A DNA stretch of 64,000 bases from an uncultured Lachnospiraceae bacterium. Its GTDB lineage: Bacteria > Bacillota > Clostridia > Lachnospirales > Lachnospiraceae. Of the stretch, positions 35,307 through 44,663 are shown one piece after another. Each line of letters begins with the position of its first letter. Position 1 is the stretch's first letter. The notes under the pieces were generated by a model. It made no database searches, was not told the DNA's origin, and saw only the letters and a program-made list of their open reading frames with translations. The translations under genes were made by a program, and so were the position numbers. Where the stretch lies: the NCBI GenBank assembly GCA_902493385.1, contig CABUPO010000003.1:241831-305830 (forward strand). The letters are read 5' to 3'.

Positions 35307-35972
35307 TTAATAAAACCTGAATGCAATTTCTTTATATAAGGATATAAAGTAAGCAACTGCATCACTTAACAAACTGAAAAACAATACCAGCAGGAATACA
35401 ATAACCAACATACCTACAGCTATACACAATATAGAGAAGATGGCTTTTCCAAAAGAGAAATCGTGTATCTGCATGACAGATGCAAGGAACAAAAAGCCGC
35501 ACCATATCATTGAAAACGCAAGGAAATATGTGTAAAACGCACCCTCTTCATAGGTTATGTAGTTACTTACTACAATCATCGGCAGCTGTATAAGCACATA
35601 CGGCGTAAGAGCATATGCAGAGCCCATATATATATCCTTCATATTGCCTTTACCGTCAAACAACGTTGTCAGACACCAGTTTGACAGAATATACACAAAA
35701 AACGGAAGCAAAAAACTGAATATATTCATAATGATATTAAAATATTCCCACTGTACTCTTATGAATACAAAGCTTGTGTACCTCGTTTTCCATATACTTG
35801 TAAGGACAGTCATTATAACTATAAACGTCGCAGCGCTCATAGAACCGCGCTTTTCATGTGTAAGGTCCCAGAATCCGTCAAACGGACTGACAATACAATG
35901 AAGGGAATATCTCAGCGTTTTGCCGAAATGACTAAGCTTTGACCTGAAAGATTCTTTAGTTATACTTTTCAT
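35307..35972 (-). CDS. YIP1-family membrane protein
   Basis: The 221-residue protein has a ~45-residue cytoplasmic start containing IVSPFDGFWDLTHEKRGS, the typical YIP1 lead, then five membrane helices. Bacterial YIP1 proteins have no firmly assigned role. Its gene overlaps the NHL-TPR gene by four bases (ATGA) and precedes the DUF5696 lipoprotein gene, so it is made as part of the xylan import locus. A chaperone or scaffold role for the permeases is only a guess. Confidence 0.75.
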   Translation of the reverse strand: MKSITKESFRSKLSHFGKTLRYSLHCIVSPFDGFWDLTHEKRGSMSAATFIVIMTVLTSIWKTRYTSFVFIRVQWEYFNIIMNIFSFLLPFFVYILSNWCLTTLFDGKGNMKDIYMGSAYALTPYVLIQLPMIVVSNYITYEEGAFYTYFLAFSMIWCGFLFLASVMQIHDFSFGKAIFSILCIAVGMLVIVFLLVLFFSLLSDAVAYFISLYKEIAFRFY

Positions 35973-37456
35973 CCCTCACTAACCTCCCTTCGGATTTTCT
36001 TGACAGTATTCTTAACAAATATGACAACAATCAAAACTACAAGAAAGATAAAGACATATTTCACGTTATCTTCTATCTTTTCTTTTCTATACAGCTTATA
36101 TGCCTTTGAATAATTCTTATAATCAAGCTTCAGCTTGAAATATTCCATAGCCTCTTCAAACCTGTCCTGTCTCAGAAGAGAACGTCCGATTCCAATATAA
36201 GCAAGGTCGTAATTGCCATTAAGCTTAAGAACCTCTCTCCAGTAATCGGCAGATACATCATATTGTCCAATCTTATATGTATCCAAAGCATTATTAATAA
36301 GTTCACCATATTCAGTCAGCGTCATTACTGTCAATGAGGCAAGCTCTTTATCAAGTACAAGAAGCGAATTGCCTATAGCTTCAATGGCTGCAGGGTTTTT
36401 GAAATTACCCTGTCTGTATCCGATACCTCCAAAAGCATACAGCATATTACCCTGGAAATCATATCCGAATATACGCCCTCTTGTCATATCCAGACAATAA
36501 TAACAGTCGTTATCAAGAACCGTTACATCGGAGAATTTAGAAGGTCCGTTATATCCTCCGCCAGAGCCCCATGCAACATCGCCAACCGGAGCATAATATC
36601 CGTTTCTGATAAGAATATCAGTACCTTTTGCATTAAGCTTTCTTACAGGGTCTGCCGACATTACGTCACTCTCTTCAAACGTACTTAACGTAGCATATAT
36701 GAACCCTTCGGAATCAAGCGCAATGTTATTATACTCTGTAGGAACAAAAGCTTCCATCTGTTCTCTCTGCTCCTGAGTAGATATGAGCTTATATACATAT
36801 TCAATAAAATCAAACTGAACATCGGCAGCTCCGATGTATCCTACAAATTCACCGTCGCCTTCAAATTCCATAAAACCTTTATTGATATTCTCAGCCTGAA
36901 CGAACACACGCTTTGCAGCATCTACAACAAGCTTCTTTGGAAGAAAAAGATAGTCTGCGCTGAGCGTCTCCTCATTCTCCGGTTTAGTTATCGTTCCGGT
37001 AACATTCTGATCATCATCGGTAACAAGTATTCTCTGATTACCATAATCAGCAATATACCATTCATTATCATCAGTAACGAATACATCATATGGCTGAAGT
37101 ATCTGCTCCATCTTTCCGTTATTATTAACTTCTGAAACAACCTTTATAAGAGTAAATTTATCATTCTCATATGCGAACTGAACAATTCTGTTATTCATAG
37201 TATCGCAGATATATACCTGATTATCCTTTACGAACAATCCCTCCGGACTGTTAAAATTACCTATGCCAAAGTCATCTCCGAAAAGAACTGAGTTCATTGA
37301 ATATGCATCAGGGGATTCTCTTTCAATTCCCCAATAGTCATATGTATATGTGTAAAATAAATCCTCTTCTGCAGATGCTTTCTTTGGCTGAATAAGGAGA
37401 GCTGCAAAGAACATCATCAGGCAAAACGGAATCAACCCATAATTAATCTTCTTCAT
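35969..37456 (-). CDS. NHL-repeat beta-propeller plus TPR membrane-anchored protein
   Basis: The start is ATG 37456 (MKKINYG), six bases after AAGGAGG; an ATG two codons earlier abuts that site. The 495-residue protein has a signal peptide ending near ASAEE, about six NHL-type repeats (EGLFVKDNQVYICDTMNNRIVQF, DVFVTDDNEWYIADYGNQRI, each cited in part) over residues 50-375, two TPR-like helices pairs (about 390-455), and one C-terminal membrane helix (about 466-484) with a basic tail. The propeller faces outside. It lies five bases after a permease gene and overlaps the YIP1 gene; role unknown, possibly glycan or protein docking. Confidence 0.75.
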   Translation of the reverse strand: MKKINYGLIPFCLMMFFAALLIQPKKASAEEDLFYTYTYDYWGIERESPDAYSMNSVLFGDDFGIGNFNSPEGLFVKDNQVYICDTMNNRIVQFAYENDKFTLIKVVSEVNNNGKMEQILQPYDVFVTDDNEWYIADYGNQRILVTDDDQNVTGTITKPENEETLSADYLFLPKKLVVDAAKRVFVQAENINKGFMEFEGDGEFVGYIGAADVQFDFIEYVYKLISTQEQREQMEAFVPTEYNNIALDSEGFIYATLSTFEESDVMSADPVRKLNAKGTDILIRNGYYAPVGDVAWGSGGGYNGPSKFSDVTVLDNDCYYCLDMTRGRIFGYDFQGNMLYAFGGIGYRQGNFKNPAAIEAIGNSLLVLDKELASLTVMTLTEYGELINNALDTYKIGQYDVSADYWREVLKLNGNYDLAYIGIGRSLLRQDRFEEAMEYFKLKLDYKNYSKAYKLYRKEKIEDNVKYVFIFLVVLIVVIFVKNTVKKIRREVSEG

Positions 37457-37467
37457 TGTCATCCTCC

Positions 37468-38340
37468 TTAATCCTTAATACCTGAGCTTGCCATTGTTTC
37501 GATAACGTTTCCTTCGCACGCCAGGAATATCGAAATAGGCACAATCATCATAAATAACGTAACTGCCGCGCCGACGCCCGCACGGGATACGCCTCCGAGT
37601 ATCAGCTGCTGAAGCGCATAAGGCAGCGTCTTAAGGTCCTCCGAATATATAAATGTTGCCGCTCTGTTATTCCATATTGCAATAACAGAGAAAATTATAA
37701 GCGTCAGCCACGCAGGCTTAACCATCGGCATAACAATTTTTATAAATATTCTTCCTTCTTTTGCGCCGTCTATCTTAGCGGCTTCAATAAGCGCGTCAGG
37801 AATTCCTTCCATGAACTGCTTCATAAGGAATAATCCCATAGGTGTTGCAAATGCAGGAATAATGATTGCTAAATATGTATCAATCCATCCAAGCTTGGTC
37901 ATAATAAGATAGTTTGGTATCTGTGTTACATATACAGAGAACATGAGTGCCGTCTGTACTATAGTAAAGAAGCCTTTGCTTCCAGGGAATTTATATTTTG
38001 CTAAAACATATGCTCCCATCGAACAGAAAACTACGTTGCCAAGCGTACCTACTGCCGTCATAAATACCGAGTTAAATATATATCTTGAAAACGGTACGAA
38101 CGACTGGCCCATTATGTTAAACAAATCTGCAAAGTTATCCATTGTCGGATTCTTAACATAAAACTTCGGAGGGAAAATATATATCTCATCCAGCGGTTTA
38201 AATGCCGTACATATTGAATATACAAGAGGCAGGGCAAAGAAAACGCCGAATAATATTAAAAGTATATAAATCCCAATATCTCCACCTACGGACCTGTTAG
38301 GTTTTCTCTTTTTTATCAATTTCTTTCTATTCTTTTTCAT
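37468..38340 (-). CDS. Carbohydrate ABC permease, MalG type (first pair)
   Basis: The 290-residue membrane protein starts with a strongly basic stretch and has six helices, STAFKPLDEIYIFPP-like periplasmic loop (read CTAFKPLDEIYIFPP) and the EAA loop IEAAKIDGAKEGRIFIKIVMP (in part). It ends ASSGIKD as typical for MalG-type permeases. GGGAG lies eight bases ahead of the ATG. It follows its MalF partner by 14 bases and precedes the NHL-TPR gene by a few bases. Confidence 0.93.
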   Translation of the reverse strand: MKKNRKKLIKKRKPNRSVGGDIGIYILLILFGVFFALPLVYSICTAFKPLDEIYIFPPKFYVKNPTMDNFADLFNIMGQSFVPFSRYIFNSVFMTAVGTLGNVVFCSMGAYVLAKYKFPGSKGFFTIVQTALMFSVYVTQIPNYLIMTKLGWIDTYLAIIIPAFATPMGLFLMKQFMEGIPDALIEAAKIDGAKEGRIFIKIVMPMVKPAWLTLIIFSVIAIWNNRAATFIYSEDLKTLPYALQQLILGGVSRAGVGAAVTLFMMIVPISIFLACEGNVIETMASSGIKD

Positions 38341-38354
38341 ATCGGCATCTCCCC

Positions 38355-39293
38355 TTACGTTCCTACTTTTCTTAACAATGCGTGTACAGCCTTGTTACAG
38401 AGAATCATAACAACAAAGAGTACAGTAGCAATTGCAGAAGCATATCCCATATCAAATCTGTACTGTCCATAATCAATAAGATGAGATACTACGGTCTCAG
38501 CAGCGTAGTCCGTACTAGGGAAACCACAAAGCACCATTGTAACGTCAGCAACACCGAATGACTGTGTAATTGCCATTACCGCACCGAACAAAAGCATAGG
38601 CTTCATATTTGGAAGAGTTATGTACCACAGCTCCTGCCATCTGTTCTTAATACCGTCAACATATCCGGCTTCAAACTGCGATTCATCAATACCCTGCAAG
38701 CCTGCTACAAACGACAGGAATCCATTACCAAGACTCATCCACAAAACGACTATAATAATAACTCCCATCATATATTTTGTATCAGTAAGCCATAATACAG
38801 GTTCATCAATTATTCCAAACTGCATAAGCCATGCGTTGACATATCCGTACGAATCTCCTGAGAACAAAAGCGCCCATACCATATACACCTGACCAGAGAT
38901 AGTCGGCGCATAGAATATAAGTACCATGATTGCCCTTAAAAGCCTTGGCAGCTCATTAATAAACCACGCAAACAGGAACGACATGATATATCCAACAGGC
39001 CCGGTAATAGCAGCCAAAAGGAATGTATTCTTAACCGATATAAGGAATACATCATCTGCCAGAATCAAATTGATGTAGTTCGTGAGACCGATAAAACGCG
39101 CAGGCTCAAGAACATTGTAATAGGTAAAACTATAATATATTGACATACAGACCGGCGCAATTGTAAAAAGTGTAAACAATACCGCGTATGGAAGCAGGAA
39201 CAGATAACATACTCTGGATTGTTTTGCAACTTTCCAGCCATGCTTAAACTTGCGTTTCTGTATTGTCATATATTTAGCCATGACTGAACTCAT
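38355..39293 (-). CDS. Carbohydrate ABC permease, MalF type (first pair)
   Basis: The 312-residue membrane protein has a basic ~25-residue start, then six helices beginning CYLFLLPYAVLFTLFTIAP, and the EAA loop FEAGYVDGIKNRWQELWYITLP (in part; here with EAG in place of EAA). It pairs with the MalG-type protein encoded next. It lies 40 bases after the gene for the carbohydrate-binding/solute-binding fusion, which would deliver substrate to this pair. Confidence 0.93.
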   Translation of the reverse strand: MSSVMAKYMTIQKRKFKHGWKVAKQSRVCYLFLLPYAVLFTLFTIAPVCMSIYYSFTYYNVLEPARFIGLTNYINLILADDVFLISVKNTFLLAAITGPVGYIMSFLFAWFINELPRLLRAIMVLIFYAPTISGQVYMVWALLFSGDSYGYVNAWLMQFGIIDEPVLWLTDTKYMMGVIIIVVLWMSLGNGFLSFVAGLQGIDESQFEAGYVDGIKNRWQELWYITLPNMKPMLLFGAVMAITQSFGVADVTMVLCGFPSTDYAAETVVSHLIDYGQYRFDMGYASAIATVLFVVMILCNKAVHALLRKVGT

Positions 39294-39333
39294 TAACTTA
39301 CCTCTCCTTTCATTAATATATTAACTTTTAAGG

Positions 39334-42312
39334 TCATTCTTCATTTTCTTTAACAGGAAGTCCGAATTCCTTACGTTTCTTGGTAATCTCATCGTTAATT
39401 GTTCTTACATAGTCAAGGATTGTCTCACGCGGGTCGTCATTATCATTCATTACATTACGTATAGCGTTAGTAATATGTCTGGATGTATAATAACCACCGG
39501 CAATCTCAGGAATACCTATTGCCCACTCCCACTGTTCTTTAAGAACGTCCGCGTCTTTCTTGCTCCATGACAGCTGTTCAAAAGCTACTTTATTAGCAGT
39601 AGCATATCTTGCCGAAGCTCCCATTACACTTTCAAGCTCACGTCCGAACCTGACCTGCGTATCCGGATCAACCCACCATTTCAGGAATGTCCATGCAAGA
39701 TCATATTTCTGTTCATCCTCATCCTTGGTAAGAATCATAGCACATTGTCCCCATGACTGAACGGATTTGTCAATGTATGTATTGCCATTTTCATCTTCAC
39801 GTTCATAACCCGGTACAAGTGCAAAATTCCAAAGTCCCTTAATCTCAGGCGCAAATACTACTAATGTATTGTAGTTTGAGAAATCCTGAATACCGATAGG
39901 CATCTCGCCCGACCTAAAACGGTTTACAAAGTCGTAACTTGTAGGAACCTTATAGTTAGTGAAAAGCTTTGTAAAGTATTCAAATGCTTCAATGGCTTCT
40001 TCAGTGTCAATATTAACAGCCTGCTGGTCCGGCGTATAAAGGGTTCCGCCTCTCTGATACAGCTGGCAGAAGTAGTTGGCAAGGTCAGGATTGGCAGTAT
40101 TGCCGACCTTACGCTCCGTACTCGGAATACCAACCTGAAGGTTATTATTAGTAATAGTAGGAAGTATTGAAATAAGATCATCCCACGTCTCAGGAACTTC
40201 AAGACCAAGCTCGTCTAATATGTCCTGTCTATAGAACAATACGTTAAAGTTCTGCGTCTCAGGAAGCGCATACATTCCGCCGTTAAACTGATATGACAGG
40301 TATGAGCTTTCGTAATACTGCTTTTCAAGAACGTTCGTCTTCCACTCTTCCCAATCGTCAAACTGAGTCAAATCATATGCAGCTTTTCTAAGCGCATAAT
40401 TGACTGGTTCTGTCTGTGCAACAGTAAGCGCAACGTCAGGGCCCGTGCCTGCAACAACTGCAGGAAGAAGCGTCGTTGCATCAATAAGCTTTACGTTGAC
40501 TCCTATTCCGTACTCAGGAACAAATGTATCGTCTATCATTGACTTAAGTATTGAGCTCTGGTCTCTACCTGAAAGAATCCAGCAGTCAATAAGTTCACTG
40601 GAATCTCCCTCATATACATTACCTAATGCTGTATAATCAACTACGAAAGAAGCAATAAATACTCTTATTTCATGCATTGCGCTCTGAAGGAAGGATTCTT
40701 TACATTCAGGCTTTTCAGTATTAATATCAGATAATTCAATATAATCAATATCAAGAGGCGCTTCACTAAGCGAATTAATTCCCGTACCAATAGCGCTTAT
40801 ATTCTCTTTAAAGTTACCAAGAGACTTCGGAATCTTATCCGGTCTCTTAACAAATTTTTCAAGCTGGTTCGCAACAGTAAGAATAGATGAAACCTGAGAG
40901 CCCTTTTCGCCTGAAAATGCAACAAGTTCATCAACAAGCTTGTAAAGTCTCTTGCATTCCATATCCATTCCTTCGATTACTTCCGGATATACCTGATCAA
41001 TCTTATAATCTCGGAACTCATCAGGTTCAGCGCCTGTAAGCACGAGAATCTTACGATACATTGCGTTCAGTCTGAACACGCTGTCATTAAGGTCGGTAAG
41101 TATATCTCCAAGCTCTCCAAGCGTTACTTCAAGTCTTATTGTATGAGTTCCTGCTGTAAGAGCAAACTGGTATGGATTGCCTTCCTCATCTCCGAGAGTA
41201 AGCATCTGCCAGTCATTATCAAACTTAAACGATATAACATTACATTCATCAAACGGAGTCTCGCCGTCAATAAGAACCGAACGGCTTGAAACAAAACCTC
41301 TGTTATAGTTCTGTCTTCCTTTTACTGAAATAGTATATAGCCCGTCTTCAGGCACCTCAACATCCCATTCAATCCAGTCGCCCGCAACTTTCCACTGAGC
41401 TCCTCCAATCTTATTCATAAGAATAAGCGTAGGGCTGTATGGTTCAGTAATTGCAGAAGCCCTGTCATTATTAGGATACAATGACGGCGACGATCTTCTT
41501 ACAGAATCTTCACCCTGAACCCTTACCGGCTCTATACTGTCTGAATTACTATACTTTGCTGTATCAATAGAATTAATATAATCTGCATATGCAGGCTCAT
41601 CTGCCTTATTGCATATCTGAACCTTTCTGATTACAAACGGTTCATTTACACCTTCAAACTTAAGAGTATTAGTACCCTTCTCAAAATAGAACTTATATGG
41701 GTCAATATGATATCCCATATAATCCTTAACATATGAGCTTTGCCATATCGGCGTCTCAACCTGAGTCGGCCTTATATCATTACCACGATTATCCTTCTGA
41801 ATTTCACCCTCATCTGCCCACACACGGCTGAATGTTACGGCGTCTGCGCCATAGAACGGCATTTCCCCATTAATATAAACGGCGCGTTCGATATCGATAC
41901 CTCTTGATTCTTTTGGGTAATATTCAACATAAATGTTGTACATACCGGCTTCAGGTATCTCAACCTCCCATTCTATAGAGCCTTCTTCAGAAGATTCGAC
42001 GGCCCTCTCTTCCCCATCAATGTTGTTAACAACGTTTACACCGCTGCTATTCGATGTATAATCAAACACATCTACGTCAATCACTCTGTCAGGACTGGCA
42101 ACGCCTTCATACTTTTGAAGGTATTTTACATATGTATCATCTCTGGCTATTCCTTCAACATCAGCCGTAAGATCTACGCCATCATATTTCTCGATATAAC
42201 TGTCGTTGTTGCTGACCAAAGATTTCCATACAATAATGATAACTACGAATGCAATTATCACAAGAGGTATTTTAACAATTTTTTTGTTTAATACTTCTTT
42301 AACCTTTGACAT
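39334..42312 (-). CDS. Membrane-anchored fusion of two carbohydrate-binding-like domains and an ABC solute-binding protein
   Basis: This 992-residue protein has an uncleaved-looking signal anchor (residues 13-29, no lipobox), a first beta-sandwich (about 105-245; IEWEVEIPEAGMYNIYVEYY, in part) and a second (about 295-415; IEWDVEVPEDGLYTISVKG), both like CBM35/CBM6-type modules, a helical spacer (about 420-570) and a C-terminal solute-binding domain (about 585-985; TGPDVALTVAQTEP, YALPETQNFNVLFYRQDIL). It is about twice the usual binding-protein length. It heads the transport operon from the promoter at 42421-42449. It would hold xylan chains at the surface and pass them to the first permease pair (inference). 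Confidence 0.85.
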   Translation of the reverse strand: MSKVKEVLNKKIVKIPLVIIAFVVIIIVWKSLVSNNDSYIEKYDGVDLTADVEGIARDDTYVKYLQKYEGVASPDRVIDVDVFDYTSNSSGVNVVNNIDGEERAVESSEEGSIEWEVEIPEAGMYNIYVEYYPKESRGIDIERAVYINGEMPFYGADAVTFSRVWADEGEIQKDNRGNDIRPTQVETPIWQSSYVKDYMGYHIDPYKFYFEKGTNTLKFEGVNEPFVIRKVQICNKADEPAYADYINSIDTAKYSNSDSIEPVRVQGEDSVRRSSPSLYPNNDRASAITEPYSPTLILMNKIGGAQWKVAGDWIEWDVEVPEDGLYTISVKGRQNYNRGFVSSRSVLIDGETPFDECNVISFKFDNDWQMLTLGDEEGNPYQFALTAGTHTIRLEVTLGELGDILTDLNDSVFRLNAMYRKILVLTGAEPDEFRDYKIDQVYPEVIEGMDMECKRLYKLVDELVAFSGEKGSQVSSILTVANQLEKFVKRPDKIPKSLGNFKENISAIGTGINSLSEAPLDIDYIELSDINTEKPECKESFLQSAMHEIRVFIASFVVDYTALGNVYEGDSSELIDCWILSGRDQSSILKSMIDDTFVPEYGIGVNVKLIDATTLLPAVVAGTGPDVALTVAQTEPVNYALRKAAYDLTQFDDWEEWKTNVLEKQYYESSYLSYQFNGGMYALPETQNFNVLFYRQDILDELGLEVPETWDDLISILPTITNNNLQVGIPSTERKVGNTANPDLANYFCQLYQRGGTLYTPDQQAVNIDTEEAIEAFEYFTKLFTNYKVPTSYDFVNRFRSGEMPIGIQDFSNYNTLVVFAPEIKGLWNFALVPGYEREDENGNTYIDKSVQSWGQCAMILTKDEDEQKYDLAWTFLKWWVDPDTQVRFGRELESVMGASARYATANKVAFEQLSWSKKDADVLKEQWEWAIGIPEIAGGYYTSRHITNAIRNVMNDNDDPRETILDYVRTINDEITKKRKEFGLPVKENEE

Positions 42313-42643
42313 GTCTGCCCATCGCTCCTTTCTTGCGTTTTAAGTAATGTTCATTTTACCAAACGAAAACAATCGCCTCTTTCGTTATTTTTGTAAAAAT
42401 TGCATACTTTTTCGTAGTTTATTTTACCACTTTATTGTTTATTTGTCTATACTAGAACATGTAACTAAATTATGAAATACAAACTTATTATAATATTTTC
42501 ACATAAAATGCATATCATTTCGTTTTGAATATAGTGTATTTTTCACAAAAATATATAAAATTATTATTATTTTACATATTGTGCTATTTACTCGTTTTTA
42601 TTATTATATATCTACTATATTATAGATATTTTAGGAGGTTTAT
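42313..42643. promoter_or_regulatory. Divergent control region of the xylan locus
   Basis: This 331-base AT-rich gap has no gene. Toward the transport operon (minus) TAGACA (42449-42444) and TAAAAT (42426-42421) are 17 bases apart. An inverted repeat AACGAAA/TTTCGTT (42362-42386) lies in the leader as a candidate operator. Toward GH43 (plus) TTGTGC (42579-42584) and TATTAT (42602-42607) are 17 bases apart, about 30 bases ahead of AGGAGG. No clear catabolite (cre) site was seen. Confidence 0.6.
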
Positions 42644-44221
42644 ATGAAAAAATCATTCAATAATCCTGTTCTTCCGGGATTTTACCCCGACCCTTCGATA
42701 TGCCGGGCCGGAAACGACTATTATCTTGTAACATCAACGTTTTGTTATTTTCCGGGTATTCCGATATTCCACAGCACGGACCTTGTACACTGGAACCAAA
42801 TCGGCAATGTTCTTGACAGAGAAAGCCAGCTTCCGCTTGCTGATACAAGCCTTGCCGGCGACGGTATATATGCGCCGACCATAAGATACCATGAGGGCAC
42901 ATTTTACGTTATAACAACTAACGTACGCGGAGGAATCGGTAACTTCATAGTAACTGCGACAGACCCGAAAGGGCCCTGGTCTGACCCTATACCTCTTCAC
43001 AGTGAAGGAATAGACCCGTCGCTTTTTTTTGACGACGACGGCAGATGCTATTACTGCGGCACCAAAGGCAGACGCGAAGGCTCAAGATATTTCGGAGATA
43101 ACGAGATATATATTCAGGAGCTTGACCTTAAAACCATGACTCTCGTAGGCGAATCATGGCCTGCATGGCACGGCGCGTTAAGAAATGTCGAGTGGCCGGA
43201 AGGGCCTCACATATATAAGAAAGACGGCTGGTATTACCTTCTTATAAGCGAGGCCGGAACAGCACATATGCACTGTGTGACAGTTGCCCGAAGCAAAAGC
43301 CTGAGCGAACCGTTTACAGGCTACGCCGGCAACCCGATTCTTACGCACAGGCATCTTGGACTTAATTACCCTATTGTTAATGTCGGCCACCCTGATATCG
43401 TTGAAACACAGAATGGCGAATGGTGGATGATTGCTCTTGCATCACGTCCTTACGGCGGAGGATACCACAGAAATCTCGGACGCGAGACATTTTTAGTTCC
43501 TATGACATGGGAGAACGGATGGCCGTTAATTAATCCGGGCAAAGGAATAATAGAAGATACATGTACCACTCCAAAGCTTCCAGAATGCGAAAAAATACCA
43601 GTTCCCGGATATGATGACTTTGATTATGCTGCTCTTGCTCCGCACTATATGTATGTACGCAATCCTGACATGAGCAAATACAGTCTTTCCGAAAGAAAGG
43701 GCTTTATGAGGATTTACTGCTCTCCCGAAGATATATGCTCAAATGCTTCACCTTCGCTCATATGCAGAAGACAGACCGATATGAGCTACGAGCTTGAAAC
43801 CAGAGTAGAATACGAGCCCGCCGAGGGTGAACAGGCCGGTCTTGTGCTTTTGCAGAGCGACAGCAATTACTATACATTTGCAGTATCAAAAAGGAACGGA
43901 AAAGACGTGCTTGTCATTACCAAAAGCTATATAAAAAACGACGCCGTATGCAAGGAAGAGCTTTTGGTTCACGCAGTTACATATAATCTTAAAGACGGAA
44001 TTGTTCTTCACATAAAACAGAATGTACAGAGTCTTAGTTTTTCATATAAAACAGGCGACGGCGAATATATCGAACTGGCAGACGGCGCAGACGCGCGTAT
44101 ATTATGCACGGACGCTGCAGGCGGTTTCGTAGGTACATGTCTTGGCATATATTGTTCTTCAATGGGAAAAGAATCAATGAATTATGCTGATTTTGACTAT
44201 CTGTCATACAAAGGACTTTAA
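42644..44221 (+). CDS. GH43 beta-xylosidase / alpha-L-arabinofuranosidase
   Basis: The 525-residue protein begins NNPVLPGFYPDPSICRAGNDYYLVTSTF (in part), the five-blade propeller start of GH43 with catalytic base D16; EGIDPSLFFDDDG and the acid in WPEGPHIYK follow, and a C-terminal beta-sandwich (about 330-525) is of the type found in GH43 xylosidases. There is no signal peptide, so it acts on imported oligosaccharides. It is the only plus-strand gene of the locus, divergent from the transport operon. Xylosidase and arabinofuranosidase activity cannot be told apart by eye. Confidence 0.9.
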   Translation: MKKSFNNPVLPGFYPDPSICRAGNDYYLVTSTFCYFPGIPIFHSTDLVHWNQIGNVLDRESQLPLADTSLAGDGIYAPTIRYHEGTFYVITTNVRGGIGNFIVTATDPKGPWSDPIPLHSEGIDPSLFFDDDGRCYYCGTKGRREGSRYFGDNEIYIQELDLKTMTLVGESWPAWHGALRNVEWPEGPHIYKKDGWYYLLISEAGTAHMHCVTVARSKSLSEPFTGYAGNPILTHRHLGLNYPIVNVGHPDIVETQNGEWWMIALASRPYGGGYHRNLGRETFLVPMTWENGWPLINPGKGIIEDTCTTPKLPECEKIPVPGYDDFDYAALAPHYMYVRNPDMSKYSLSERKGFMRIYCSPEDICSNASPSLICRRQTDMSYELETRVEYEPAEGEQAGLVLLQSDSNYYTFAVSKRNGKDVLVITKSYIKNDAVCKEELLVHAVTYNLKDGIVLHIKQNVQSLSFSYKTGDGEYIELADGADARILCTDAAGGFVGTCLGIYCSSMGKESMNYADFDYLSYKGL

Positions 44222-44247
44222 GATTACACAGAATACCACAATTAAAT

Positions 44248-44286
44248 ACAGCGGACGTACTTAAATGTATATGCGGCGTCCGCTGT
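44248..44286. terminator. Bidirectional terminator hairpin after GH43
   Basis: ACAGCGGACG (44248-44257) pairs with CGTCCGCTGT (44277-44286) around a 19-base loop, flanked by A/T-rich tracts on both sides. It lies between the convergent GH43 and the small hypothetical gene. Confidence 0.6.
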
Positions 44287-44300
44287 TATTCTGATAATTT

Positions 44301-44627
44301 TCAATTTTTACGAACGTTAATACCATAGCAGTACATTTTCTCATACGGCGACTCGCCATAACGCCAATATTCATAAACGATGTCTACCGTATCGCCTATT
44401 TGAATATCCTGATAATCCATTAAATCACCCTCAATATTATACGAATCCGTATCGAAAAGTCCATTTCTTGTTATCTTTCCATTGCTGACAACTGTCGGCA
44501 TGCTTACTGACAAGCTATATGACTCTTCTCCTGATTTTACATCAATTATCTCTATAAAATCCTCTCCAATATCTGACACATAACATCCCGCAAATATACT
44601 GTGGCTATTAATAGCAGGATATTCCAT
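44301..44627 (-). CDS. Small hypothetical protein, possibly an N-terminally truncated remnant
   Basis: The 108-residue frame looks beta-rich (DFIEIIDVKSGEESYSLSV, GDTVDIVYEYWR), like a small OB-type secreted domain, but has no signal peptide. No ribosome binding site precedes ATG 44627, and a TTGACA with -10-like CTATTA or TATTAA lies across and inside the first codons, so a transcript from it would start inside the frame. It sits between sigE and the GH43 gene, at the edge of the xylan locus. It may be a decayed gene fragment. I do not recognise a family. Confidence 0.4.
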   Translation of the reverse strand: MEYPAINSHSIFAGCYVSDIGEDFIEIIDVKSGEESYSLSVSMPTVVSNGKITRNGLFDTDSYNIEGDLMDYQDIQIGDTVDIVYEYWRYGESPYEKMYCYGINVRKN

Positions 44628-44663
44628 GCTATGTCAATTATTTTTTTCGGTTATTTCAGCCTG

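Noticed and set aside
42313..42643. Catabolite repression (cre) site in the divergent xylan promoter
   Set aside because: Several CGAAA/TTTCG words occur, but none fits the full cre consensus on both arms.
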